A stretch of DNA of 64,000 nucleotides from an archaeon (GCA_018653485.1 JABHZE010000006.1:1-64000); one strand, 5' to 3'; positions 26,932-36,259 are shown, counted from the first letter of the stretch. The notes: generated by a model not told the origin, from the letters alone. Numbers and translations: made by a program.

Positions 26932-27058
26932 TTATAACTTTGAAAATATTAAATTTTTAAAATATGTAGGAGATATTGCTAGAGCTTGAAAGATATTTTA
27001 GTTGTGTGGAGCAGATTGTAAGAGAAGAATTATTAAACTTAGGAGGATTCATAATCTT

Positions 27059-28072
27059 ATGGAGTTTATGAATTTTATTGGATTAAAAAAGGGGCAGGCA
27101 AATGTTATTGTAATTGTATTGTTGATTTTGATTAGTTTGGTTGCTGTAATTATATTTTGGAATTTGTTTAGGGGGATTGATAGGGGTGATGAAATTGATA
27201 CTGCTGTTTTAAATAAGGGTTTTGAAATAGAAGAATTTGTTTTGTCTGCTACAGGTTCTTCAAGAATAAGTATTAGAAATATTGGGGGGAATGTAGACGG
27301 GATTAGATTTGTTTTTAATGATATTGATGGAAAGAGTTTTAGTAAGTTAGTTGAGAAAGATTTGCCTGCTAAATTGGAGAGTGTGAGTTATTATTTTGGT
27401 CCTGCAGTAGGTATTAATAAAATAGAAAGTGTTTCTGTTTTTCCTGTTTTGAATGAAAGAATGGGGATAGAAGTTAATTCTGTTCCAGATAAGGAGTTGC
27501 TGATACCTGAGAATATTATTTCATGGTGGGATTTTAGAAATGAACAGGATTTAGCTGGAAATAATGATTTAAGTTTATTTGGTGGAGTTATTAGCAAGGG
27601 GGTTTTGAAATTAAATATGGGAGATTATGCAAGTGTGGGAAATAATGTTAATTTAAATTTTGAAGATTCTATGGGCTTTAGTTTTTGGATAAAACCAGAA
27701 GAGTTTAGTGGAAGTGTTTTGGAAAAAGGAGAAAATTATAAGATTTTAATTCTTGAAAATGGTTTTGTTAGGTTTTCTTATGTTTCTAATGGAAATGAAA
27801 AATTTATTGAGAGTTATGTTTTTTTAGAAAAAAATAAATGGAATCATGTTGTTTTTAGTATTGATGTTGGAGGGTTGAGTAAAATTTATATTAATGGAGA
27901 TGTTGCAAGTATTTTTAATGAGTTTGAAGATTTTTCTGAAAACAATGAAAGAAATTTGTTAATTGGAAAGGGATTTAAGGGAGAGATTGATGAAATGATT
28001 ATATTTGAAAAACCTTTAAGTCAAGTTCAAGTTGATTCTTTGTATAATGGTTTTAAGGATGAGTTTGAGTGA
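27059..28072 (+). CDS. Pilin-like exported protein with C-terminal LamG domain
   Basis: 337 residues from the ATG at 27059, which follows AGGAGG (27041-27046). Earlier in-frame codons add only a basic leader without similarity. The N-terminus GLKKGQANVIVIVLLILI is the type IV pilin-like signal of archaeal pilins: charged residues and Gly, then a long hydrophobic helix, expected to be cut by a prepilin peptidase. A beta-rich middle precedes a concanavalin A/LamG-like domain (about 155-330) with WWDF, W.HVVFSID, KIYINGD and a final GEIDEMIIFEKPLS strand. LamG domains bind glycans or proteins. A pilus subunit or minor pilin with an adhesive head is likely. No pilus motor genes are in this window. 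Confidence 0.85.
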   Translation: MEFMNFIGLKKGQANVIVIVLLILISLVAVIIFWNLFRGIDRGDEIDTAVLNKGFEIEEFVLSATGSSRISIRNIGGNVDGIRFVFNDIDGKSFSKLVEKDLPAKLESVSYYFGPAVGINKIESVSVFPVLNERMGIEVNSVPDKELLIPENIISWWDFRNEQDLAGNNDLSLFGGVISKGVLKLNMGDYASVGNNVNLNFEDSMGFSFWIKPEEFSGSVLEKGENYKILILENGFVRFSYVSNGNEKFIESYVFLEKNKWNHVVFSIDVGGLSKIYINGDVASIFNEFEDFSENNERNLLIGKGFKGEIDEMIIFEKPLSQVQVDSLYNGFKDEFE

Positions 28073-28115
28073 TTAGAGTTTTGATTATTTTTATTGTTTT
28101 TCTTTGTTATTTATA

Positions 28116-28186
28116 CACACATATTAAGTATTATAATACTTATTTTTAGTAAGGTTTATAAGTAATTTTTCACACATATTAAGTAT
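28116..28186 (+). promoter_or_regulatory. Palindrome and direct repeats upstream of the HTH surface protein gene
   Basis: TAAGTATTATAATACTTA (28125-28142) is a perfect 18-bp palindrome. The 16 bases CACACATATTAAGTAT occur at 28116-28131 and again at 28171-28186. The TATA-like GGTTTATAAG (about 28153-28162) lies between them, so the second copy sits near the transcription start. This is a strong operator candidate. The downstream gene encodes two helix-turn-helix repeats, so autoregulation is a testable idea. Confidence 0.65.
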
Positions 28187-28201
28187 ATTATGAGGTAATT
28201 T

Positions 28202-31200
28202 ATGAGTGAAATAGCTAGCTTGGAAAAGAGGAGAATAGAATTATTGAAATTAATAGATGAGACTAGAATAAAAAAGAAAAAAATTATTTTAATTGTTCAA
28301 AATTTATTGAAAGAATTTAATTCTGGGAGGATTTCTAAACAAGAATATGAAAGATTGCTTATTGAGAAATTAGAGGGGAGAAGTTCTGAAAAATGGTTAA
28401 CATATTATGATGAGTATCTTGAATATTATAACTATCAACTTAAGTTAACTGAGAGATTGATTAGAAAAGAGAGTGGGAGGAAAAAAATTGGGGGGAGAAA
28501 GGTTTGGATAGGAATTATTTTAGTTTCGCTTTTGATTATTTTAATTGTTCTTGGTTTTTTGATAGGGCCAAAAATTATTGAGGTTATTGGAGGGATTGGA
28601 GAGAATATTTTTGGAGAGAGGGCAGGGGTTTATGGTTATGGAATAAGTTCTGAAGGATCAGAATTGGAGGGAAATGTTGATGGCTATGGAGATTTGGGTG
28701 ATGATGACCCTTATGGTGTTGATGATCCTTATGGTGTAGGGGATATAGGAGTTGTTGTTCCTTCTGAGAATGTGGATTTAGTTTCTGATTCTGATATTCA
28801 ATATCAGGCTGTTGTTAATCAGGATGTTAGATGGAAAAAAAGATTTACAATGAGTGGTGATTCTGGTTTTAGATTAAAACTTCCTTCTGAAAGTAAAAAT
28901 ATTATTGTTAGAGCAGGAGCAGAGGGAATTGATATTAGTGAGGAAGTTACTAGTAGGGTGAATAGTTTTCTTTTGTTTTTTGGAGATGATAGTGTGATAT
29001 TGGATTTTGATGGAGGTTATAGTGAGTATGAAATAGAGTATGAAACTCCTGCCCCAATAAAAGCAGAATCTTCATTTGCAGGGAGAAATAAAAAGAGGAT
29101 TGTTGTTGGAGGAAGAGAGGATGTTCATTATGAAAATGTTCTTGCGTCTTCAGATGTTGAAGAGGTTTTAAGAGTAGGAGATGAAAATAAGATTAAGGTT
29201 TTTGAGATAAAGATTGTTAATGGTGTGGAGGTTCGGGAAGAGGTTGTTGCAAGTGTTTATGATAATGACGATGATGGATATATTGATTCTATTGAATGGT
29301 TGGCTCCAAGATTAAGTGAAGCGGTTTTTGAAATTATTATTGAGATAACTGATGCAGAACATTTAGATTCTGATTTGAATTTTATTAATAATATTTATGA
29401 GGAAGTTAATGCGTTGGATGGAGTTTATAGTGAAGTGATAAATAATGGAGAGTATGTTAGAATTAGTTTTGAAAGATTATTAAATAATCAAAATGATATT
29501 AGTGTTTATGCAAGAAAGAATCCTTCTGGAGGGGAAGGGGTGAAATTAGAAGTTTATGTTGAGGGAGAGAAGTTGGGGGAGTTTGATGTTGTTGATGAAG
29601 AGAAGTCAAGGTTTGATTTGAAAGATTTAATTGGTGAAGAAGATGTTTTTGATTTGAAGGTGGTGGGAGGGGATTTGGAAATTGATTATATTGTTGATCC
29701 TGTTATTGGGATTAGTAGTTGTGCAGAATTGCAAGGGATTGGTAGTAGTAGTGGAAATTTAGATGATGATTATATTTTAATGAGTGATATAGATTGTTTA
29801 GGTGAAGGGATTACTAATTTTGATCCTATTGGAAGTGGAGGTAGTGGAAATGGATTTGTAGGGAGTTTGGATGGAAATGGGTTTATTATAGAAACCTTGG
29901 AAATTTTTTCTATTCAAAATTCTATTGGATTGGTAGCTTTTTGTGAAGATTGTTTGATTAAAAATATCCATGTTCAAGGAGGAGATATTTCTGGGAGATA
30001 TTATGTTGGAGGGATTGCAGGAATTAGCACTGGAATAATTCAGGATAGTTCTTATACTGGTGATTTGCAAGGGAGCATGGATAATGTTGGAGGATTAGTA
30101 GGACAAAATTTTGGATTAATTAGTCGTTGTTTTAGTGAGGGAGAAGTTACTGGGAGAGATAAAGTAGGGGGTTTGATTGGACAAGGAGCAGGAGTAGTGA
30201 GTTATCCAAATGAGATGATTATTTTAGATAGTTATTCTAGAACAAATGTTTATGGAGAAGATAATGTTGGAGGATTAATAGGAGAATTATTGGATGCAGA
30301 TATAATAAAGTCTTATTTTTTTGGGAATGTAAATGTTGCAGGAAGTAATGGAGGAGGATTTGCAGGTAGTGCATCTGATTCTTCAATTAGAGATTCTTTT
30401 ACTGTTAATAATATGTTGGGGGTTGGAACTAAGAAAGGGTTTATTGGAAGTTTTGGGTCTTTATCTGGAAATAATTGTTATTTTAATTCTAATGCAATTG
30501 ATTCTGTGGCTTTTGCTACTCAGATTTTTGACCATACCCTTTTTTATGATTATCATACATTTTTTGGTTTTCATGATGTTTATGATAGAGCAGGGTTTGA
30601 ATGGAATTTTGATAATATTTGGAGTGATGAAAATGTTGGAAGTGGTTTTCCTGTTTTAAGGTCATCTACTCAACATTTTATTTATGGATGTGGAATAATT
30701 ATTACTGAACCTGGGGAATATATTTTGGCAAATGATATTGTAGATAATTCATTTACTGGAAGTTGTATTAGGATTGAAGGAAATAATGTTGTTTTGAATT
30801 GTGATGATAATTTTATTGAAAGTAATAATGCTAATTTTAATGGAGTCTCTATTAATTCAAATGCTGAAGTTAAGAATTGTGAATTTAAAATTATTAATAG
30901 TTTGGGAATTGGAGTAGGCTCTCAAGGGGATGGAAAAATTTATAAGAATATTTTCTCTAATTCTAGGACGGCAATTCAGGTTGAGAATGGAGGAGAGATT
31001 TATTTTTCAGATAATGTAATTGAGGAAGGAAATATTGGTATGATAATTACAAATCCTGAGAGTATTGCTGTTTTTAATAGTAGTATTGAAGGGGTAGATA
31101 CTTGGGGGATTAGATTAGAGGGGTTAGGAGGAGGTACAATTTGGGAGTTTGAAAATATGAGTTTGTCTAATGATGGGTTAGATATTTCTCTTGCAGATTC

Positions 31201-32956
31201 ATCTGCTAGTTTTTTGAATTGTGATTATGATCGTTCTAAAGAGAATTTATTTGGAGATTCTGTTTTAATAAGAAAGGAATATTATCAGGCTTATGTTGAA
31301 GATGATGGAGGAGTAGTAAGTGGGGCTAATGTAGATATTTATAATGAAGGAGAAACAATTAATCCTGTTGATAATTTAATTACAAATGGATTGGGTTATA
31401 CTTTGAGTATTATTCTTGATAGTTATATTAATGTTGGGGGAATTGTTAGTGATAAGAATTATGATATTTATGCTAGGGATGGAAATAAAGAGGATGTGCA
31501 TTTAGATTATGATGTTTCTGATTTAGGAAGTATTGATAATAGGATTGGTTCTTTAGGATTTTGGGAAGATAGATTTATGATTGAAAATCCTGGGCCTGAA
31601 ATAAGTAATGTAGATATTATGGGGTATAATCCTATTGCAGGGATAAATCCTATTTCTGGAGGAGACAGACAGATTACTTTAACATTCACTGCAATTGATT
31701 CAAATAATGATTTAGATTTTGGGAGTGCAGATATTAAATTTGTAAAAATTGGCGAAGATGATGTTGAGGGTAGTTGTAATCCTATTTCAGGAGATACTGG
31801 GAATGCGTTTATTTCTTGTATTGTTGATATGGCTTATTATTATGCTCCTGGGGAATGGAGTGTGATAGTAGGGATAAGTGATGATGAGGGAAATAGTGCT
31901 AGTGATAATTCTGAAAGTTTTGATTATAATGAATTGATTGATTTAGGAGTTGGAGCAGAGGTTTTAAGTTGGGGAGAAATAGATCCTTTGGAAACAGAGG
32001 TATCTTCAAATAGCCCTATTACTATGAGGAATTTTGGAAACGGATTTATTAATGAAGTAAAAGTGACTGGAAGACATTTGTATGGGCAAGGTGATAATCC
32101 AGGAGAGGTTTTTCCTGTTGATAATTTTAAAGTTTCTGTTTTTTCATCTAATGGAGGGTGTAATGTTAATGGAGTTGTTTTAGGGGAAGGTGTTGAAAAA
32201 AGTGTTCCTAGTTCTATTGTTAGTGTTGGTGCTCAAGCAAGCAAAGATCTTTATGTTTGTATTGAAGAAGTTCCATTTGTAAGTTCTCAATCTTATTCTA
32301 CTCAAGGATATACTGAATGGGATATTGTTGGATTTTTGGCTTTGGTTGCTTTGAAAAAGAAAACTTTGAAAAAGAAGGAGAAGGTTAAAAAGAAAAGTAA
32401 AGGAGTTAAATCTAAGGGGATTGAGGGCGAGAATAGATTAAGTGTTTTAGAGGACAAGATTGAAAAGAATCAAGATATTTTGTTAAAGGTTTTGGAGAGA
32501 TTGGAAAGTGTTGAAAGAGGAGAGGGTAATATAAGTGTTAGTAAAGATGATTTTGAGGAACAAAGGGAAATTAGAGTTCCGGTTATTATATTTAAGAATA
32601 AAGAAGGTGCTGCAAAGATTTTGTGTAAGTATTTGAAAGAAAATAAGAATTTAAGATTTAGAGATATTGCTAAACTAATTAAGAGGGATGAGAGAACTGT
32701 GGGTTTGAATTATAAGATTGTTAAAGGAGATGAAAGACTTGAAGAGGATGTTGAGAGAGGTAATAGGGAAGAGAGAGTGTTTATTCCAATAGATGTTTTT
32801 AGAAGGGAGTTAAGTATCCTTGAGGCTGTGGTGAGTTATTTGAAAGGAAAAGGATTTAGAAATTCAGAGATTGCTAAATTGATTGGAAAAGATTCTAGGA
32901 ATATTTGGACATTGAATTCTAGGGCTGAAAAAAAGTTGATGAAAATTGAAAATTAG
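28202..32956 (+). CDS. Surface protein with GLUG/beta-helix ectodomain and C-terminal tandem HTH repeats
   Basis: 1584 residues; the ATG follows GAGGT (28192-28196). A charged cytoplasmic coiled-coil head (1-99) precedes TM1 (about 101-121). The ectodomain holds a module shared with the 5474-residue giant (DAEHLDS..., EDVFDLKVVGG..EIDYIVD). GLUG-type repeats (VGGLVGQ, VGGLIGQ, VGGLIGE; about 600-735), a right-handed beta-helix section and a final domain shared with the gene at 33190 follow. Then comes a short hydrophobic stretch IVGFLALVAL, a Lys-rich segment, and two related HTH repeats ending LRFRDIAKLIKRDERTV (about 1484-1500) and FRNSEIAKLIGKDSRNI (1552-1568). Such HTHs belong inside the cell, so the 10-residue stretch would have to be an unusually short second membrane pass. 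A surface sensor that touches DNA is possible; a missorted or processed fusion is the alternative. Confidence 0.88.
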   Translation: MSEIASLEKRRIELLKLIDETRIKKKKIILIVQNLLKEFNSGRISKQEYERLLIEKLEGRSSEKWLTYYDEYLEYYNYQLKLTERLIRKESGRKKIGGRKVWIGIILVSLLIILIVLGFLIGPKIIEVIGGIGENIFGERAGVYGYGISSEGSELEGNVDGYGDLGDDDPYGVDDPYGVGDIGVVVPSENVDLVSDSDIQYQAVVNQDVRWKKRFTMSGDSGFRLKLPSESKNIIVRAGAEGIDISEEVTSRVNSFLLFFGDDSVILDFDGGYSEYEIEYETPAPIKAESSFAGRNKKRIVVGGREDVHYENVLASSDVEEVLRVGDENKIKVFEIKIVNGVEVREEVVASVYDNDDDGYIDSIEWLAPRLSEAVFEIIIEITDAEHLDSDLNFINNIYEEVNALDGVYSEVINNGEYVRISFERLLNNQNDISVYARKNPSGGEGVKLEVYVEGEKLGEFDVVDEEKSRFDLKDLIGEEDVFDLKVVGGDLEIDYIVDPVIGISSCAELQGIGSSSGNLDDDYILMSDIDCLGEGITNFDPIGSGGSGNGFVGSLDGNGFIIETLEIFSIQNSIGLVAFCEDCLIKNIHVQGGDISGRYYVGGIAGISTGIIQDSSYTGDLQGSMDNVGGLVGQNFGLISRCFSEGEVTGRDKVGGLIGQGAGVVSYPNEMIILDSYSRTNVYGEDNVGGLIGELLDADIIKSYFFGNVNVAGSNGGGFAGSASDSSIRDSFTVNNMLGVGTKKGFIGSFGSLSGNNCYFNSNAIDSVAFATQIFDHTLFYDYHTFFGFHDVYDRAGFEWNFDNIWSDENVGSGFPVLRSSTQHFIYGCGIIITEPGEYILANDIVDNSFTGSCIRIEGNNVVLNCDDNFIESNNANFNGVSINSNAEVKNCEFKIINSLGIGVGSQGDGKIYKNIFSNSRTAIQVENGGEIYFSDNVIEEGNIGMIITNPESIAVFNSSIEGVDTWGIRLEGLGGGTIWEFENMSLSNDGLDISLADSSASFLNCDYDRSKENLFGDSVLIRKEYYQAYVEDDGGVVSGANVDIYNEGETINPVDNLITNGLGYTLSIILDSYINVGGIVSDKNYDIYARDGNKEDVHLDYDVSDLGSIDNRIGSLGFWEDRFMIENPGPEISNVDIMGYNPIAGINPISGGDRQITLTFTAIDSNNDLDFGSADIKFVKIGEDDVEGSCNPISGDTGNAFISCIVDMAYYYAPGEWSVIVGISDDEGNSASDNSESFDYNELIDLGVGAEVLSWGEIDPLETEVSSNSPITMRNFGNGFINEVKVTGRHLYGQGDNPGEVFPVDNFKVSVFSSNGGCNVNGVVLGEGVEKSVPSSIVSVGAQASKDLYVCIEEVPFVSSQSYSTQGYTEWDIVGFLALVALKKKTLKKKEKVKKKSKGVKSKGIEGENRLSVLEDKIEKNQDILLKVLERLESVERGEGNISVSKDDFEEQREIRVPVIIFKNKEGAAKILCKYLKENKNLRFRDIAKLIKRDERTVGLNYKIVKGDERLEEDVERGNREERVFIPIDVFRRELSILEAVVSYLKGKGFRNSEIAKLIGKDSRNIWTLNSRAEKKLMKIEN

Positions 32957-33006
32957 GGATTAATTTTTTTAAAATAATAAAATTTTATTTGTTTTACAAT
33001 TTGATG

Positions 33007-33036
33007 GATTTTAGGAAACTTTGTTAACCTAAAATC
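33007..33036 (+). terminator. Intergenic hairpin element, copy 2
   Basis: GATTTTAGG (33007-33015) pairs perfectly with CCTAAAATC (33028-33036), then CTAG and seven T. It lies 50 bases after the stop of the HTH surface protein. It is nearly identical in layout to the hairpin at 35727, with one compensatory pair change (A-T to G-C). Position and U-run suit a terminator, but the conservation beyond the stem hints at more. The rest of the 224-base gap shows no convincing frame. Confidence 0.55.
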
Positions 33037-33189
33037 TAGTTTTTTTGATAATGGATAAATTTTTAGAAGTTAGGAGGTGAATAGCAAGAGTTTGAAATGA
33101 GATTTGTTTGTGATGTTTATAAAATTAGAATTAAATTTTGAATTTGGTTTTGTAGTAATCTTTATAAAGAATTCTTTGTTATGTTTTTT

Positions 33190-34320
33190 ATGAATAGTAA
33201 AAAAAGTTTGGTGTTAGGACTATTAGTTATAGGAATTTTTGGAATAAGTATTAGTTTAGTAAGTGCTGGATTTGTTGATAATGTTAAAGATTTTTTTAAG
33301 TTTGGTGATGATAGTGATTTAGAGGGAGAGTTGGCGGCTAGTAAGGATGTTAGTTTGGAAGTGAGTGGTGCTTTGCCTATTCCTGAAATTGTTTATATTA
33401 GTGATATTGAATTTACTGAGATGGCTGGAGGTGGAATGACTGATGGAGGAGGAAATCCTTCAATTTTACATGGTTTATTGGATAGTACTCCGGGTAATAT
33501 TCAATTTACTACAAAACGTTTTGAAATGTATGTTTATTCTAGTGCAGGAGTAAGTGCTTTTGATAGTTTTGAAGAAGCTTATGTTACTTTAGTATATACT
33601 CCTGGAAATAATCTTCTGGGAACAACTAGCGAAGATATTAGAAAAGGTGCTAATTGTGTTTTTAATAGAGATATTGGAAGTTATAATACTAACACAGATG
33701 ATATTGGTGAAGTGAATATTGGTTCGGTTCCTGTGAGAGTTTTTAGGTGTGATGTGGAGGCTAAGTTTTTTGATGATTATGGGGCTAATAAATGGAGAGT
33801 AGAGGGATATATCAGGGATAGAAGTTCTAATGAGGAGGGTTATAAGGGATTAGGAGATGTTTATCCAAATGCCCAATCTCAACCAGTTAGAAATACTTAT
33901 TATGAACTTTTACATAACAGAGTTTTGTCTCCAAGTGATGCATTAGAATTTGGAATTATTGGTTTTGGAGAGATTAATGAAAGACCTACTAATGGGCCTT
34001 TGATGGTTCAAAATACAGGTAATGTTGCAATTGCGAATACTGAAATTACTGCAAGAGATATTCCTGGAGCAGATACTATTAATGATTTTCCAGCGAATTT
34101 ATTTTATACTGATCCTACAAATCCCTGTATTGTTCCTGGAGCTATTCAATTAGAACATGATATTGCAAAAAATGCAAATTTAGGAATTATTCAAAGAGGA
34201 ACAAGCTCATCTAATGCATTAAATTTATGTATTGATACTGTTCCGGGAGATGTAGTTTCTCAGGTTTATTCAACAGAAAGTACTGCAAATTCTTGGGAGG
34301 TAGATACATTTACAAGTTAA
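33190..34320 (+). CDS. Secreted beta-rich protein
   Basis: 376 residues. The ATG at 33190 is preferred over 33181 because TTTATAAAG (33161-33169) lies about 25 bases upstream, as in leaderless archaeal genes. A signal peptide (KKSLVLGLLVIGIFGISISLVSA) ends near residue 26, and no later membrane helix is seen. The C-terminal third repeats a module of the preceding HTH protein, with NTGN or NFGN, then LCIDTVP..VVSQVYST versus VCIEEVP..SSQSYST. The protein is probably released or held by partners. The next gene starts two bases after its TAA, so the two are co-translated. Likely a surface-layer or adhesin component; unknown. Confidence 0.82.
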   Translation: MNSKKSLVLGLLVIGIFGISISLVSAGFVDNVKDFFKFGDDSDLEGELAASKDVSLEVSGALPIPEIVYISDIEFTEMAGGGMTDGGGNPSILHGLLDSTPGNIQFTTKRFEMYVYSSAGVSAFDSFEEAYVTLVYTPGNNLLGTTSEDIRKGANCVFNRDIGSYNTNTDDIGEVNIGSVPVRVFRCDVEAKFFDDYGANKWRVEGYIRDRSSNEEGYKGLGDVYPNAQSQPVRNTYYELLHNRVLSPSDALEFGIIGFGEINERPTNGPLMVQNTGNVAIANTEITARDIPGADTINDFPANLFYTDPTNPCIVPGAIQLEHDIAKNANLGIIQRGTSSSNALNLCIDTVPGDVVSQVYSTESTANSWEVDTFTS

Positions 34321-34321
34321 A

Positions 34322-34969
34322 ATGAAAAAACAAAAATATCTTATGAGTGTAATGATTTTATTAGTTTTGAGTTTAATTGGAATTGTTAATGCAGTAGGTA
34401 TTTCTCAAGCATATCATAATGAAAATCCAGTTATTATTTCTCCTGGAGAAACAAAGAGTGTTGATTTTGGGAGATTCGTAGCATCTCAAGAAACAATTGA
34501 TAGAGTTATGGAAGTTGAGATAATTGAGGGAAGTGAAATTGTTAGTATTGTGGATAATACTATTGAAGTTCCTGCAGGAAGTATAGATACTGCAATTGTT
34601 TTTAGCATCTCTGTTCCTGAAGATGTTGAAATTGGAAGAGAATATAATATAAAAATAAAGATAAAAGATGTAACTCCTCTTGAGGCCGATGGTATGATTG
34701 GGTTTAGTGATTCAATGACTGGAAATTTCCCAGTTTCTGTTCAAGAACCTGTAGACGATGATGATGAAGATACTGGATTTGGAATGATGTGGTGGTTATT
34801 AGGTGGTTTGTTAGTTGTGATTATTGTTGTAATTGTTATTTACTTTGTTGTTTCTAGGAAGAAGAATGGTGAAGAAGTTGTTAAACCTGTTAAGAGTGGT
34901 GTTAAGAATGTTAAGCCTGTGAAGGGTGTTAATCCTGGAAAGGGTGTTGTTCCTGGAAAGAGTGTTTAG
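34322..34969 (+). CDS. Small single-domain surface protein with C-terminal anchor
   Basis: 215 residues: signal peptide (about 1-24), an Ig/NEW3-like beta domain (about 25-140), an Asp/Glu-rich linker (DDDDED), a transmembrane helix (about 156-178), and a basic cytoplasmic tail with repeated KPVK.GV and PGKGVVPGK motifs. It follows the secreted protein with one base between stop and start. The next gene (35028) has the same design, so they are probably diverged paralogs. Role could be to anchor the secreted partner on the membrane (inference). Confidence 0.82.
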   Translation: MKKQKYLMSVMILLVLSLIGIVNAVGISQAYHNENPVIISPGETKSVDFGRFVASQETIDRVMEVEIIEGSEIVSIVDNTIEVPAGSIDTAIVFSISVPEDVEIGREYNIKIKIKDVTPLEADGMIGFSDSMTGNFPVSVQEPVDDDDEDTGFGMMWWLLGGLLVVIIVVIVIYFVVSRKKNGEEVVKPVKSGVKNVKPVKGVNPGKGVVPGKSV

Positions 34970-35027
34970 GTTTTTGTGATTAAGTTTTTATAATTAGGTT
35001 TTTATATTGAGGAGTTTATTGATATCT

Positions 35028-35711
35028 ATGGTGATTGGAAATGATTTTAGATTGAGAGTATTTGTTTGTTTGGTGATGGGGATTATGTTTTTTGGGTTAA
35101 TTGGATTTGTTGAAATGGTGGAGGGGTTGGGTGCTTCTAGTTATCATTGGAGTGGGAATCCTGTGAATATTAGTCAGGGAGAGGAGAAGATTATTTCTAT
35201 TAATTTGCAGACTCGGTTGGAGGAAGGAGATATGAATATTAAGGGAGAGGTTGTAAGTGGTGGAGAGATTGTGAGTTTAGTTGAAGATAAATATTTTTTA
35301 GAGGCTGGTGTTCAGGGGGTTCAGGTTAATTTGAGTATTGATGTTCCTAGTGATTTTGAGAGTGGAAAGTATGAAATGATTGTGAAGTTTGTTCCTGTTG
35401 ATGTTGCAGGGGAAGGAATGGTTTCATTAAGTGTTGGAACAAGTAAAAGAATTCCAATTATTATTGGGGGAAGTTTGGTTGAAAAGAGTTTTGTTGATGA
35501 TACCCTCCCACCCGCCCAAGAGGAGGGAGAGATTGTTGATGGGGGTGATAATGATGAGGGTGCTGATGAAGGGAGTGATGAAGGAGGAAGTTTGGTGGGA
35601 ATAGTTATCTTTTTTGTTATTATTTTGGTTTTGATTGTTGGGATAATTATTATTGTGTTTTATTTGTTGAATCGGAAAAAAGAATCTGAGAGTGTTATGG
35701 GATATTATTAA
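35028..35711 (+). CDS. Paralogous single-domain surface protein with C-terminal anchor
   Basis: 227 residues from the ATG at 35028. TTTTTATATTG (about 35000-35010) about 25 bases upstream favours this over the TTG codons at 35007 and 35019. A hydrophobic leader (about 9-35) precedes a beta domain starting SSYHWSGNPVNISQGEEK, similar in place and pattern to the YHNENPVIISPGETK of the previous gene. An acidic Gly/Asp/Glu linker and a transmembrane helix (about 192-215) with a short basic tail complete it. It forms a set of three exported proteins with the two genes before it. Function unknown. Confidence 0.8.
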   Translation: MVIGNDFRLRVFVCLVMGIMFFGLIGFVEMVEGLGASSYHWSGNPVNISQGEEKIISINLQTRLEEGDMNIKGEVVSGGEIVSLVEDKYFLEAGVQGVQVNLSIDVPSDFESGKYEMIVKFVPVDVAGEGMVSLSVGTSKRIPIIIGGSLVEKSFVDDTLPPAQEEGEIVDGGDNDEGADEGSDEGGSLVGIVIFFVIILVLIVGIIIIVFYLLNRKKESESVMGYY

Positions 35712-35726
35712 TTTGTTTATTTTATG

Positions 35727-35757
35727 GATTTTGGGAAGATAAATCTAACCCCAAATC
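35727..35757 (+). terminator. Intergenic hairpin element, copy 3
   Basis: GATTTTGGG (35727-35735) and CCCCAAATC (35749-35757) pair with one mismatch, then CTAGTTTTATTT. It starts 16 bases after a stop codon. Seventeen-base flanks on each arm (ATGGATTTT.GGAA and TAACC..AAATCTAG) match the element at 33007. This conservation between two unrelated gene ends is more than chance. Confidence 0.55.
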
Positions 35758-35908
35758 TAGTTTTATTTGAAATTATATAAATTTTGATATTAAAAAGTTT
35801 ATGAGTTGATTAAGTTAGGATAAGTTTATTGATATTTTTGGGCATTAGAAAGTTTTAAAAGAGTTTTTGAGTAGAATATTTTATAAGATTGGGAAGAGTA
35901 ATTATAAA

Positions 35909-36259
35909 ATGGATAATAATGACAATAAAAATATTTTATCAATAAGTGTTAAGGATGCTGAGGCATTGATTAAAGATAATGAGAATTCTAAAGATTTTAT
36001 TATTTTAGATGTTAGAACTTCTGAAGAATATGAGGAAGGGCATCTTAAAGGTGCTATTAAGTTGGATATGGGTTCTTCTGATTTTGATGAGGTATTGGGG
36101 AAGCTAGATAAGAATTTTAAATATTTGATTTATTGTAGGACTGATGCTAGGAGTAGTGAGGTTTTGGAGTTGATGAATAAGCAGGGGTTTGTTAATGTTT
36201 ATAATATGAATGGTGGGATTTTGGAATGGATTGAAAAGGGGTTGGAGATAGAAAAATGA
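35909..36259 (+). CDS. Rhodanese-domain sulfurtransferase
   Basis: 116 residues from the ATG at 35909; TTTTATAAG (35879-35887) about 27 bases upstream supports a leaderless start there rather than at the TTG 14 codons earlier. The single rhodanese domain shows FIILDVRTSEEYEEGHLKGA and the active-site loop CRTDARS, whose Cys would carry the persulfide. Single-domain rhodaneses donate sulfur in cofactor or tRNA thiolation or detoxify cyanide and sulfide. The stop overlaps the start of the diphthine-ammonia ligase gene as ATGA, so the two are coupled. The functional link between them is unclear. Confidence 0.93.
   Translation: MDNNDNKNILSISVKDAEALIKDNENSKDFIILDVRTSEEYEEGHLKGAIKLDMGSSDFDEVLGKLDKNFKYLIYCRTDARSSEVLELMNKQGFVNVYNMNGGILEWIEKGLEIEK

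Noticed and set aside
30333-30659. Plus-strand 108-residue hydrophobic frame inside the HTH surface gene
   Set aside because: Out-of-frame translation of GLUG/beta-helix codons giving Leu/Ile/Met-rich noise.
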